A stretch of DNA of 64,000 nucleotides from contig NZ_PJJM01000089.1 in NCBI RefSeq assembly GCF_002929805.1, positions 1 through 64,000 on the forward strand, read 5' to 3'. Source of the DNA: Cryobacterium sp. Y50. Its GTDB lineage: Bacteria > Actinomycetota > Actinomycetes > Actinomycetales > Microbacteriaceae. Within the stretch, counting starts at the first letter, position 1, and each line of letters begins with the position of its first letter. The translations under genes were made by a program, and so were the position numbers. The notes under the pieces are model-generated. The model was given only the letters and a program-made list of their open reading frames with translations, made no database searches and was not told where the DNA came from. Positions 8,788-17,637 of the stretch are shown in pieces.

Positions 8788-9060
8788 GTGACCAATCAAA
8801 CTCCACGACCCGTCAGCCGGATAGAACGTGTTCTTGCTTACACGGTTGCGGGCGTGGTCGGGCTGTCGATCCTCGCCTTTATCGCGGTGATCGCGGCGAC
8901 GGCGGTGGGCGTCAAGGCGCCGCAATTCGGGCAGGGTATCTGGCCATCCGTTATCGTGCTCCCGACATTCGGTCTTCCGGTTGGTTTTCTGCTGGTCATC
9001 GCGCTCATGGTCACGGTTGGAGTTCGCCGCAGTCGCGAAGCCCGACGAGACCGCGAGTAA
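8788..9060 (+). CDS. Small two-helix membrane protein, unknown function
   Basis: A 90-aa protein with helices at about residues 15-42 and 58-80 and a charged C-terminus (RRSREARRDRE). I recognise it as a family seen in Microbacteriaceae but with no assigned function. Its TAA overlaps the ATG of the next gene by one base, so translation is probably coupled to the helicase-associated protein. It starts close to the divergent cold-shock gene, so the 93-bp gap must hold both promoters. Confidence 0.65.
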   Translation: MTNQTPRPVSRIERVLAYTVAGVVGLSILAFIAVIAATAVGVKAPQFGQGIWPSVIVLPTFGLPVGFLLVIALMVTVGVRRSREARRDRE

Positions 9061-10922
9061 TGCTCGGCCTCGCGTCACGACTTCGGGCCCTGCCCGATGC
9101 CGAGCTGCGGCACGTGATCGGGGTGCGCGGTGTGAGCGCGAACGGCATCCACGATTTCTTTGACCTGGCCGAAGCGCTGCTGCACCCCGAAAGCATCCAG
9201 CTGGCGCTCAGCCACCTGGACCGGTCCGTACTGGCCGTACTGGCCGTCGCCGGCGAATACACGAGCGCCGATTCGGTACCCAGCCTGCACGCCGTCGCCC
9301 AACGGCTCTCAGCACTGGGTTCCACCGAAGTCACGGCCGCCGATGTGGCCGCCCGCGCCGATTTCCTCGACGCCCTGCTGCTCACAGTTCGTACGGACGG
9401 ATGCTGCATCCCCTACAACGCCGTCTCGGCTCACCTGGCGAAATGGCCGGCCCAGGGCCTTCCGGGAGCCGCCGATCTGGCCATCACAGTCTCCCCGGCC
9501 ACCGTAGCCGCCGTGCCGGACACCGATATCCCTTTCATCGACACGCTCGCCACCGAGCGCGCCTTCTCGGTTGTATCGTCGATCGCCGAGCTGGTCAACG
9601 AGCTCAGCCGCGAGCCCGCCCGCGAGCTCAGCCGCGGCGGACTCGGTCAGCCCGACACGAAGCGTCTGGCCGCCATCATGACCGTTGAGCTCGAGCTGGT
9701 CGCGCCGATCGTCGCCCTGGCCGCGCGGGCCGACCTGCTGGCCCGCTCCGACGGGTATTGGATGGAAACCGAGTCCGGCGAGGCCTGGCTGCTCGAAGGC
9801 ACCACCTCCCGTTGGTCCACCCTGGCTGCGGCCTCGCAGGCGGCCCTCCCTCCTATCGTCGCCGACATTCTGCCGCGACAGGCGGGGTTGTTCTGGGGCG
9901 AGGCGCTATCGGGATTCATCGCCTGGCTCTACCCAGCGGGCGGCGAGTGGATGCAGACTCAGCTGACCGAGTTTGCCCGCGACGCCGAACTGATCGGCAT
10001 CACGGCTCACGACACCACGAGTACCGCCGGCGCGAGCATGCTACGCGGCGACCTTATGGCGGCTGTGGCGACCATGGCGGCTGCCCTCCCCTCCGAGGTC
10101 GGTGCCGTGTATCTCCAGCACGACCTGTCGATGGTGTCCCCCGGCCCGTTGGCCCCGTCGATCGATGCCCGCCTGCGCGGGATGGCCGACGTGGAAAGTC
10201 GGGAACTGGCGTCGAGCTATCGCATCACCGCAGCATCCGTCAATCGTGCGCTGGCCGCCGGCGAGAACGCCGCGTCTCTGCTGGCCTTTCTCGCTTCAAT
10301 CTCGCTCACCGGCATTCCGCAGCCAGTGGACTATCTGATCAATGAGTCAGCCGCCCGCTACGGTCGCGTGCGAGTGGGCACCCTGGCCGACGATGCCGCC
10401 CTCGCGTTGAGCTACGTCTCTTCAACGGATGCCGCACTGCTGAACACGATCGCGGTCGACCAGACTCTCGCCCCGCTCGGGCTGGTGCGCGCCGACGACG
10501 GTGAGCGCCTGCTCAGTCGGTTCGGCGGCGACGCGGTGTTCTGGGCGCTCAGCGATGCGCGCTATCCCGTCGCCGCCGAGAACGAACATGGCGAGATTGT
10601 GCACCTGCGGCGACACCAGGTCGCCAGGATCGCCGTGACCCCGCCGAAGGATCCGGCTCTGAACCTGGTCGAGAAGCTCCGCGCCAGCGACGGCCACGGC
10701 GTGTCGGTAGCGGATGCCTGGCTCGCCCGTCAGCTCGACTCCGCCATCAAAGCCAAGCAGACCATCCTGGTCAGCGTTGCGATGCCCGGCGGCTCGGTCG
10801 TGGACTATCTGCTCCAACCGGCCAGTGTCAGTAACGGCCGCTTCCGAGCTCGCGACCGACGCGCCGACATCGAGCGCACCCTGCCGTTGAAAAGCATCCT
10901 GAGCATCACCCCGGCGCCCTGA
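9060..10922 (+). CDS. Helicase-associated domain protein (XPB/Ssl2-associated)
   Basis: A 620-aa protein with no Walker A or DEAD motif. It corresponds to the actinobacterial helicase-associated protein encoded just before XPB (Rv0862c-like arrangement in mycobacteria). The C-terminal third (about 470-620) is the XPB/Ssl2-type conserved domain, with VSVADAWLARQLDSAIK near the end. The start ATG 9060 overlaps the previous stop (TAATG) and begins MLGLASRLRALPDAELRH; the upstream in-frame extension to 8712 lies across another gene and is rejected. XPB follows after 84 bp. Partner or regulator of the helicase is an inference from position. Confidence 0.8.
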   Translation: MLGLASRLRALPDAELRHVIGVRGVSANGIHDFFDLAEALLHPESIQLALSHLDRSVLAVLAVAGEYTSADSVPSLHAVAQRLSALGSTEVTAADVAARADFLDALLLTVRTDGCCIPYNAVSAHLAKWPAQGLPGAADLAITVSPATVAAVPDTDIPFIDTLATERAFSVVSSIAELVNELSREPARELSRGGLGQPDTKRLAAIMTVELELVAPIVALAARADLLARSDGYWMETESGEAWLLEGTTSRWSTLAAASQAALPPIVADILPRQAGLFWGEALSGFIAWLYPAGGEWMQTQLTEFARDAELIGITAHDTTSTAGASMLRGDLMAAVATMAAALPSEVGAVYLQHDLSMVSPGPLAPSIDARLRGMADVESRELASSYRITAASVNRALAAGENAASLLAFLASISLTGIPQPVDYLINESAARYGRVRVGTLADDAALALSYVSSTDAALLNTIAVDQTLAPLGLVRADDGERLLSRFGGDAVFWALSDARYPVAAENEHGEIVHLRRHQVARIAVTPPKDPALNLVEKLRASDGHGVSVADAWLARQLDSAIKAKQTILVSVAMPGGSVVDYLLQPASVSNGRFRARDRRADIERTLPLKSILSITPAP

Positions 10923-11006
10923 CCAGCCAGGTGTCGAGGACGACACCCGACGCGAGCATTGGCCGAGTGCAGGCGACGGCATCGGACGCGAGTAGGATTG
11001 AGCGCT

Positions 11007-12650
11007 ATGTCTGATGGCCCCCTGATTGTTCAAAGTGACCGCACGGTGTTGCTCGAAGTCGCCCACCCTCTTGCCGAGGATGCTCGTCACGACCTCGCCG
11101 TTTTTGCCGAGCTCGAACGGGCTCCCGAGCACATCCACACTTACCGCATCACGCGGCTCGGCCTGTGGAATGCCCGGGCGGCCGGCCACGACGCTTCGGA
11201 CATGCTCGCCACGCTCGAGAAATATTCCAAGTTCGCCATACCGCAGACGGTCAGCGTGGACATCACCGAGACGGTCGGCCGCTACGGCCGCCTCGTCATC
11301 GAACGCGACTCCGAGGGCGACTTGGTGCTACACAGCAGCGACCAGGCCGTGCTCACCGAGATAGCAGGGGCCAAGCGCATCGCGCCACTGCTGATCGGGC
11401 ATCCGTCGTCGGAAACGTACCTGGTCGAGCCGTGGGCTCGCGGGCAGCTCAAGCAGGAGCTGGTGAAGCTCGGCTGGCCGGCCGAGGACCTCGCCGGGTA
11501 CACGCCCGGCACCCCGCACGACATCGCCCTGCGCGAAGACGGCTGGGCGCTGCGCGACTACCAGAACAAGGCCGTCGCGAGCTTCTTCGACGGCGGCAGC
11601 GGCGTAGTCGTGCTGCCCTGTGGCGCCGGTAAAACACTGGTCGGCGCCGGAGCGATGGCCACCGCCAAGACCAACACGCTCATCCTGGTAACCAACACGG
11701 TCTCGGCGCGGCAATGGCGCGACGAACTGCTCAAGCGCACCACGCTCACGCCCGACGAGATCGGCGAATACTCCGGGCAAGTCAAAGAGGTCAAGCCCGT
11801 GACCATCGCGACCTACCAAATTCTCACCGCGAAGCGCAAGGGCGAGTACGCCCACCTCGAGCTGCTCGACGCCATGGACTGGGGCCTGGTGATTTACGAT
11901 GAGGTGCATCTGTTGCCAGCACCCGTGTTCAAGCTCACCGCCGAGCTGCAGGCGCGCCGCCGCCTCGGTCTCACCGCCACCCTGGTGCGCGAGGACGGCC
12001 GCGAGGGCGATGTGTTCAGCCTGATCGGCCCCAAGCGGTTCGACGCCCCGTGGAAGGAGATCGAGGCTCAAGGCTTCATCTCGCCCGCCAACTGCTACGA
12101 GGTGCGCATCGACCTGCCGCAGTCGGAGCGACTCAGCTACGCTGCGGCAGCGGATGATGAGCGATACCGCATGGCGGCAACCGCTCCGGCCAAGCTCGGC
12201 GTAGTGCAGGTCCTGATCAAGAAGCACGAGGGCGAACGTATCCTCGTGATCGGCCAGTACCTCGACCAGATCGACGAGCTCGCCGAGGTGTTGAACGCTC
12301 CCCAGCTCACCGGTGCCACTCCAATCGACGAGCGAGAACGGTTGTATCAGGCGTTCCGGGTGGGCGAGGTCAAGGTGCTCGTGGTGTCGAAGGTTGCGAA
12401 CTTCTCGGTCGACCTGCCCGAGGCGACCGTGGCCATCCAGGTGTCCGGCTCATTCGGCTCTCGCCAGGAGGAGGCCCAGCGCCTCGGCCGTCTGCTGCGA
12501 CCAAAAGAGTCCGGCCTATCGGCGAACTTCTATACCCTCGTCGCCCGCGACACCGTCGACCAGGACTTCGCGCAGAACCGCCAGCGTTTTCTCGCCGAGC
12601 AGGGCTACAGCTACACGATCCTCGACTCGCATAGCCTCGAGGCCGCATAA
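11007..12650 (+). CDS. XPB-type DNA repair helicase
   Basis: A 547-aa superfamily 2 helicase of the bacterial/archaeal XPB group. The N-terminal damage-recognition-like region (1-150) precedes helicase domain 1 with Walker A GAGKT near residue 205 and DEVH near 298. Domain 2 has the motif VI region SFGSRQEEAQRLGRLLRP. XPB unwinds DNA 3'-5' with ATP and is linked to repair or transcription. Start ATG 11007 is supported by the family N-terminus MSDGPLIVQSDRTVLLEV. The upstream neighbour is the helicase-associated protein. Confidence 0.93.
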   Translation: MSDGPLIVQSDRTVLLEVAHPLAEDARHDLAVFAELERAPEHIHTYRITRLGLWNARAAGHDASDMLATLEKYSKFAIPQTVSVDITETVGRYGRLVIERDSEGDLVLHSSDQAVLTEIAGAKRIAPLLIGHPSSETYLVEPWARGQLKQELVKLGWPAEDLAGYTPGTPHDIALREDGWALRDYQNKAVASFFDGGSGVVVLPCGAGKTLVGAGAMATAKTNTLILVTNTVSARQWRDELLKRTTLTPDEIGEYSGQVKEVKPVTIATYQILTAKRKGEYAHLELLDAMDWGLVIYDEVHLLPAPVFKLTAELQARRRLGLTATLVREDGREGDVFSLIGPKRFDAPWKEIEAQGFISPANCYEVRIDLPQSERLSYAAAADDERYRMAATAPAKLGVVQVLIKKHEGERILVIGQYLDQIDELAEVLNAPQLTGATPIDERERLYQAFRVGEVKVLVVSKVANFSVDLPEATVAIQVSGSFGSRQEEAQRLGRLLRPKESGLSANFYTLVARDTVDQDFAQNRQRFLAEQGYSYTILDSHSLEAA

Positions 12651-12717
12651 CTCCGTTCCCCGCTCGCCTGAGTACTTTCCGGATCCGGGCCCAGAAAGCG
12701 GGCCTACGTTGGATCAT

Positions 12718-12740
12718 GGGCCCGCTTTGGCAAAGCGGCC
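12718..12740. terminator. Hairpin between convergent XPB and RibD-like genes
   Basis: CCGCTTT (12722-12728) pairs with AAAGCGG (12732-12738) across GGC, with GGCC ends. The preceding ATCATGGGCCC (12713-12723) recurs at two other hairpins in the window (28571 and 29719). It lies between the stops of XPB (+) and the RibD-like gene (-), so it may act on both. Confidence 0.5.
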
Positions 12741-12761
12741 AGAACAAACGCTTGCCCGATC

Positions 12762-13484
12762 TCAGGACCGCGTGCGCCCGTAACGCAAGAACAGCATGTC
12801 GCCGGCGCGCAGGACGTGCAGCAGCTCCATAGCGCGGGTAACAGCGCTAGCGCCAACGGCGATACGCCCGGCCGAGCCCCCCACCAGCACCGGACTGAAA
12901 CTCAGGCACAACTCGTCGACACAGTCCGCCGCGAGCAGGTCGCCGAACAGGTGCGGACCCCCCTCGCACAGAATCTGCGGCAAACCGCGTTCGGCGAGCG
13001 CCGCCACTACGCGGTGCGGCTCGACTTCTTCGTCGCCGCACACGATCACGTCGGCCACCGCGGCGAGCGCGGCCCGCCGGTCTGACGGGGCGGCGGCGTG
13101 GGTCAGCACGATGGGTCGAGTCGCAGCTTCCGTGAAAAGCGGATGCCGCGGGTCGAGATCCAGCCGCCCGGACACCACGGCCAGCGGAGGCTGAGCGGCC
13201 AGACCCGCCTGCGTGCGCCAGGCCGCGTCATCCGCTGACAAACGAATGCCGCCGTAGCCCTCGGCCCGAACGGTGCCCGCCCCGATGAGGATCACGTCGG
13301 TCAGCAGCCGCAGGGTGTCGAACACGAGTTTGTCGTCGGCGTTGTTCAGACCGCCGCTCAGGTCGTCGATGGTCGCGGCGCCGTCGAGACTCGCGATGAA
13401 GTTGACGCGCGTCCGCGGCGCCGAACGGTCGACCACTTGGTAGCTCTCGATCAGTTCCGCCCGCGGCGGCAGCTCGGCGCGCAT
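12762..13484 (-). CDS. Pyrimidine reductase family protein (RibD C-terminal/DHFR-like fold)
   Basis: A 240-aa protein with one RibD C-terminal domain. NADPH-fold features visible are RVNFIASLDGAAT, LIGAGTVRAEGYGG, and ILCEGGPHLFGDLL. It lacks a deaminase domain. The riboflavin enzyme reduces a pyrimidine intermediate, but the stand-alone homologue in M. tuberculosis (Rv2671) has been shown to act as an alternative dihydrofolate reductase. The ATG overlaps the stop of the FolP-like gene (TGATG), so the two are translationally coupled, which fits a pterin/folate-linked role better than riboflavin. That assignment is inference. Confidence 0.75.
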   Translation of the reverse strand: MRAELPPRAELIESYQVVDRSAPRTRVNFIASLDGAATIDDLSGGLNNADDKLVFDTLRLLTDVILIGAGTVRAEGYGGIRLSADDAAWRTQAGLAAQPPLAVVSGRLDLDPRHPLFTEAATRPIVLTHAAAPSDRRAALAAVADVIVCGDEEVEPHRVVAALAERGLPQILCEGGPHLFGDLLAADCVDELCLSFSPVLVGGSAGRIAVGASAVTRAMELLHVLRAGDMLFLRYGRTRS

Positions 13485-14398
13485 CAGGCGAGGTTGTGAC
13501 GCTCGTAGGCGGGCTGCCGAAGCCCGAGGATGGCCTCGGTCATGCGCACGGCATCGACGGCCGCGCGCACGTTGTGCATGCGCACGATCCGCGCTCCCTG
13601 CAGAATACAGACCGTCATGGCGGCCAGCGAACCGTCGACCCGCTCGCCGCGCGGCCGATCGAGGCTCTCTCCGACGAAATCCTTATTGGAGACGGCCACG
13701 AGCGTCGGCAGGCCGAGCCCGGTGATCTCGCCAAGCCTTCGGGTGATCTCGAGCGAGTGCCGGGTGGTCTTGTTGAGGTCATGGCCGGGGTCGATGATGA
13801 TGCGGTCGGCCCGCATTCCACGCCCGAGGGCACGGTCGACGCGGGCGAGCAGAAACGCGCTGACCTCGCCAACGACATCGTCGTACTGCGGCGCCGGGTA
13901 GGGCATTCGCGGCGCCGCGAGGCTGTGGGTAATCACGAGGGTGGCATCGCTGTCGGCGACCACATCGGCCATGGCGGGGTCGTGCACGCCCGTGGTGTCG
14001 TTGATCACGTGCGCGCCGGCGGCGATGCTCGCGGCGGCCACAGCCGGGTGAAAGGTATCGACCGAGATGACCACGCCGGCGCCGCGCAGCGCCGCGACCA
14101 CCGGAACCACCCGGTCGATCTCCTCCTCGATCGGCACGGCCGGCCCGGGCGCGAACTTGGCGCCACCAATGTCAATCCAATCCGCTCCATCAGCAATGGC
14201 CTTCCGTGCCGCTAGAACGGATGCGTCGAGCGCGAACGTTGCACCCTGGTCGTAGAACGAATCCGGCGTGCGATTGACGATGGCCATCACTGCCACCTCG
14301 CGATCGAAATCGAAGGTGCGGCCGCCGATCAACCGGCGCGGTGCATCCAGTTGAGGAAGCAGCACTCCCGGAGCGGAGCTGATTCTTGTGCGGGTCAT
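13484..14398 (-). CDS. folP: Dihydropteroate synthase family protein, FolP2-like
   Basis: A TIM-barrel pterin-binding protein of about 304 aa. The pterin motif is VMAIVNRTPDSFYDQGATF, followed by DWIDIGGAKFAPG. This N-R-T-P form and the order of motifs resemble mycobacterial FolP2 (Rv1207) more than canonical FolP (NVTPDSF...GGES). FolP2 is reported to lack dihydropteroate synthase activity, so canonical folate synthesis should not be assumed. Start ATG 14398 is chosen for GTGAGG upstream; in-frame starts at 14407 or further upstream remain possible. It is followed by, and overlaps, the RibD-like gene. It is divergent from the two-component system. Confidence 0.8.
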   Translation of the reverse strand: MTRTRISSAPGVLLPQLDAPRRLIGGRTFDFDREVAVMAIVNRTPDSFYDQGATFALDASVLAARKAIADGADWIDIGGAKFAPGPAVPIEEEIDRVVPVVAALRGAGVVISVDTFHPAVAAASIAAGAHVINDTTGVHDPAMADVVADSDATLVITHSLAAPRMPYPAPQYDDVVGEVSAFLLARVDRALGRGMRADRIIIDPGHDLNKTTRHSLEITRRLGEITGLGLPTLVAVSNKDFVGESLDRPRGERVDGSLAAMTVCILQGARIVRMHNVRAAVDAVRMTEAILGLRQPAYERHNLA

Positions 14399-14541
14399 AA
14401 CGGTCCTCACCATTGGAATGAATCGATTGTTCCATTCCATCATGGCGCTAACTCCTGCCGCGGAACGGATCGTCGGCCGCCGATCCCGGCACATGGGCTC
14501 ACTCTCAGCGAAGCTCCAGCTAACACGCAGATACTGGGGGC

Positions 14542-15234
14542 ATGACTGACGGCCCCCGCATCCTTATCGTCGATGACGAACCCAATATTCGCGACCTTCT
14601 CACCACCAGCCTCCGCTTCGCCGGCTTCGCCGTGCGCGCAGTGGGCAATGGCGCGCAGGCTATCTCCGCCGTGCTAGAGGAGGAACCCGACCTCATTATT
14701 CTTGACGTCATGCTTCCCGACATGAACGGTTTCGGTGTCACCAAGCGCCTGCGTTCGGCCGGCTACACGGCCCCGATCCTTTTCCTCACCGCCAAGGACG
14801 ACACCGAAGACAAGATCACCGGCCTCACCGTCGGCGGCGACGATTACGTGACCAAGCCGTTCAGCCTCGACGAAATCGTCGCTCGGATCAAGGCCATCCT
14901 GCGTCGCACCATGCACGCCGACGAAGATGCCGTGATTCGCGCCGGCGAACTCACCATGGATCAGGACACCCACGAGGTTCTTGTCGGCACCGAGGCCATC
15001 GAGCTGAGCCCGACCGAGTTCAAGCTGCTGCGTTACCTCATGCTCAACCCCAACCGGGTGCTGTCGAAGGCGCAGATTCTCGATCACGTCTGGGAATACG
15101 ACTTTAACGGTGACGCCGGAATCGTGGAGAGCTACATCTCCTACCTGCGCCGCAAGGTCGACGTGCACTCGAGCGAACCGCTCATTCAAACCAAGCGTGG
15201 CTTCGGCTACATGCTCAAGGCTGCCAAGGCATGA
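14542..15234 (+). CDS. OmpR-family response regulator
   Basis: A 230-aa response regulator. The receiver (1-120) has the acidic pair DD at 11-12, phospho-acceptor Asp55 in LIILDVMLPD, Thr in FLTAKDD and Lys105 in VTKPF. The winged-helix effector (about 135-228) contains HVWEYDFNGD and the recognition region ESYISYLRRKVD. A histidine kinase follows 46 bp downstream in the same direction. It resembles the TrcR/TcrX group, but the regulon is unknown. It lies divergent from the FolP2-like gene with about 140 bp between them. Confidence 0.9.
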   Translation: MTDGPRILIVDDEPNIRDLLTTSLRFAGFAVRAVGNGAQAISAVLEEEPDLIILDVMLPDMNGFGVTKRLRSAGYTAPILFLTAKDDTEDKITGLTVGGDDYVTKPFSLDEIVARIKAILRRTMHADEDAVIRAGELTMDQDTHEVLVGTEAIELSPTEFKLLRYLMLNPNRVLSKAQILDHVWEYDFNGDAGIVESYISYLRRKVDVHSSEPLIQTKRGFGYMLKAAKA

Positions 15235-15280
15235 TCCATGGGGCTTAGGCACAGCGAGCTTTCGTAGACTCAAGCCACTC

Positions 15281-17020
15281 ATGCACGAAACCCTGTCCAG
15301 GCGGTGGAGCAGCATCTCCCTCCGTTCCAAGATCACCGGTGTCACGGTGTTGATGCTCACGCTCGGCCTGCTTGTTTCCGGAATCGGCACCATGGCCATG
15401 CTCAAGCAATATGTAGTGACTCAGGTCGACACGCAGCTGCAGGTCGACACGCAAACCGCGCTCAGCGGATACTCGTCGAGCGTGTTCTCCCAGGGTGACA
15501 CCGAGGGAGTCGCCTCGGACTACTTCGTAGCTCTGTACGACCAGGACGGCGCTCTGATAACCCGCACCTGGCAGGAACGCGACCACGCCGAGCTGCCGGT
15601 TATCGGCATGCCGCTCGACCTGAAACGGGTATCGCAGCTCGACGGACAGATTCAAACCCTGTGGGACGCCGCCCACGCCACCGAGTTTCACGCGATTATG
15701 GTACCCGTGGTGATCAGCCCGACCGGCACCTACGGCACCCTCGTCATGGCGGTGTCGTTGCGGCCGACCGAGAACACCATGGCTACCTACCTCACGATCT
15801 TCCTGGGCTTCGGCGCTGGAGTCGTGCTTATCGGAGCCATGCTCACCCGCGTACTCGTCACCACCACCTTCGTTCCGCTCCGCGAGGCCGAGCAGACCGC
15901 CGCGGCGATCGCCGACGGTGACTTCAGCCAGAGGCTCGGCGGCGCCACCCCGAACACCGAGGTCGGGCGCCTCAACCGATCGCTCAACATCATGCTCAGC
16001 CGCATCGACCGAGCCTTTAAAGACCGCGCCCGCACCATCGACCAAATGCGCCGCTTCGTTGGCGACGCCAGCCACGAATTGCGCACCCCCCTGGTTTCGG
16101 TGCGCGGCTACGCCGAGCTGTATCGTATGGGCGCCCTGCAGACCCCCGAAGATGTCGCCCAGGCCATGGAACGCATCGAAAAAGAGGCCATTCGCATGGG
16201 TGGTCTGGTCGAGGATTTGCTTGAACTCGCCCGCCTCGACGAGACCAAGCCGCTCGCGCTCACCCGGGTCGACCTCGTTCCGCTGGCGCGCGACGCCGCC
16301 CTCGATGCCATGGCCAGCTCACCGGGCCGCCAGGTGACGGTGCTCACTCCCCCGCCGGCACCCGGGTCGCCCGGTCGCGATCTTGACGCTGACCACGACC
16401 ACGAGCACCGCGATGGTGATTCCGGCGAGATCGACAGCGATGGAACAGAAAGCATCACCACCGGCACGATTACCCGGCCGTCCGGATCGAGCACTCCGAC
16501 CGGTGCCATCGCCTTCGCCGGCGCCACCCTGGCCCGGCTGCGCACCCGCAAACCGCGCCGTACAACCGCAGCGCTTCCCGATGCCGGCCTGACGGTGTTG
16601 CCCGTCGTACCCCAGCTGCCGCCCGTGGTGATGGCCGAAGAGAACAAGATTCGCCAGGTCATCACCAACTTGATGGGCAATGCGATGCGGTTCACCGCAC
16701 CGGACAGCCCGATCGAACTCGAGGTCGTGGTCGACCCGCGCACCCTGCGGGCATCGATCGCCATCGTCGACCACGGCGAAGGCATCCCACCACAGATTCG
16801 CGAGAAGATCTTCCAGCGCTTCTGGCGCGCCGACTCCAGCCGCGCCCGCGAAACCGGTGGCAGCGGCCTCGGCCTCGCCATCGTCGCCGCCATCGTCGCA
16901 AGCCACAACGGTACCGTCGACGTCGTCGACACCCCCGGCGGCGGCGCCACCTTCCGCATCTCGCTCCCCCTCGCCGGCACGCCGAGCGCGCCGCTGCACA
17001 CCCAGCCCGTCATCCCGTAA
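15281..17020 (+). CDS. Sensor histidine kinase with unusual charged linker
   Basis: A 579-aa membrane sensor. TM1 is near residues 16-38, an extracytoplasmic sensor spans about 39-170, and TM2 is near 172-195. HAMP follows, then HisKA with the phospho-His in DASHELRTPLVSV (about residue 265), and HATPase (N box NLMGNAMRFT; G boxes DHGEGIP and GGSGLGLAI). Between HisKA and HATPase is an extra stretch of about 100 aa (345-450). It contains LDADHDHEHRDGD, Ser/Thr-rich sequence and an Arg-rich patch; such linkers are usually about 40 aa shorter. It partners the regulator just upstream. Start ATG 15281 has only a weak ribosome site. Confidence 0.9.
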   Translation: MHETLSRRWSSISLRSKITGVTVLMLTLGLLVSGIGTMAMLKQYVVTQVDTQLQVDTQTALSGYSSSVFSQGDTEGVASDYFVALYDQDGALITRTWQERDHAELPVIGMPLDLKRVSQLDGQIQTLWDAAHATEFHAIMVPVVISPTGTYGTLVMAVSLRPTENTMATYLTIFLGFGAGVVLIGAMLTRVLVTTTFVPLREAEQTAAAIADGDFSQRLGGATPNTEVGRLNRSLNIMLSRIDRAFKDRARTIDQMRRFVGDASHELRTPLVSVRGYAELYRMGALQTPEDVAQAMERIEKEAIRMGGLVEDLLELARLDETKPLALTRVDLVPLARDAALDAMASSPGRQVTVLTPPPAPGSPGRDLDADHDHEHRDGDSGEIDSDGTESITTGTITRPSGSSTPTGAIAFAGATLARLRTRKPRRTTAALPDAGLTVLPVVPQLPPVVMAEENKIRQVITNLMGNAMRFTAPDSPIELEVVVDPRTLRASIAIVDHGEGIPPQIREKIFQRFWRADSSRARETGGSGLGLAIVAAIVASHNGTVDVVDTPGGGATFRISLPLAGTPSAPLHTQPVIP

Positions 17021-17150
17021 CCGCCCTCCTGCACAGGCCGCGGCAGGCGGCATCTGTTCACAAATTGGTTGCCGGGCAGCGGATGCTGCACGCTCTCCTT
17101 CTACGCTCATGGTCACCAACATTCATGTTTGAGTAGCAGGAAGGCACACC

Positions 17151-17441
17151 ATGACGAGCTTTCAGGTCGACAGCGATGCGGTGCAGAGCACCGCCAACAC
17201 CGCACGCGGCACGATCGGGCAGGTGCAGGCTGATGTGGCCGAACTCAACGCCCAGCTCACGAGTCTCGAAGGGTTCTGGACCGGCCAGGCATCGGCTGCG
17301 TTCCAGGGGGCTTTCGCCGAGTGGCGCGGCATGCACCAGCAGCTGGAAGAGAGCCTGACCCTGCTCAACCAGGCGCTGAGCCTGGCCGGACAACAGTACG
17401 CCGAGACCGAGCAGGCCAACACCCGGCTGTTCGCACGGTAG
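17151..17441 (+). CDS. WXG100-family (ESAT-6-like) protein
   Basis: A 96-aa helical-hairpin protein. It has the central WTG turn (EGFWTGQASAAFQGAF) of the WXG100 superfamily and heptad-like flanking helices. Members are type VII secretion substrates or partners. No ESX ATPase (EccC) or membrane component lies nearby, so this is an orphan gene, as is common in Microbacteriaceae. ATG 17151 follows AGGAAGG. A near-perfect hairpin at 17464-17487 follows the stop. There is no C-terminal YxxxD/E signal that I can see clearly (the end is QANTRLFAR, preceded by YAETE, which could serve). Confidence 0.85.
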   Translation: MTSFQVDSDAVQSTANTARGTIGQVQADVAELNAQLTSLEGFWTGQASAAFQGAFAEWRGMHQQLEESLTLLNQALSLAGQQYAETEQANTRLFAR

Positions 17442-17463
17442 ACGATTCGTACCCGGTCGGAGT

Positions 17464-17487
17464 GTGTTATCCCGCGCGGGATAGCAC
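17464..17487 (+). terminator. Hairpin after the WXG100 gene
   Basis: Positions 17464-17487 are palindromic (left half GTGTTATCCCGC) with one G-T pair. It lies 20 bp after the WXG100 stop. No T-run, so factor-dependent or simple RNA 3'-end protection is possible. Confidence 0.5.
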
Positions 17488-17637
17488 GACCGCAGCCTAA
17501 AAAAGCCCGGAAAGACGCGGATTTTCGGTTGCTAGACTGACAGATGCGCTTGCGCCGCCACCGCGGCCACTCGGACAGCCATGCCGCGAACACGCGGTCG
17601 GCGCCATCGAGACATCACACCGAGTACCAAGGATGAG

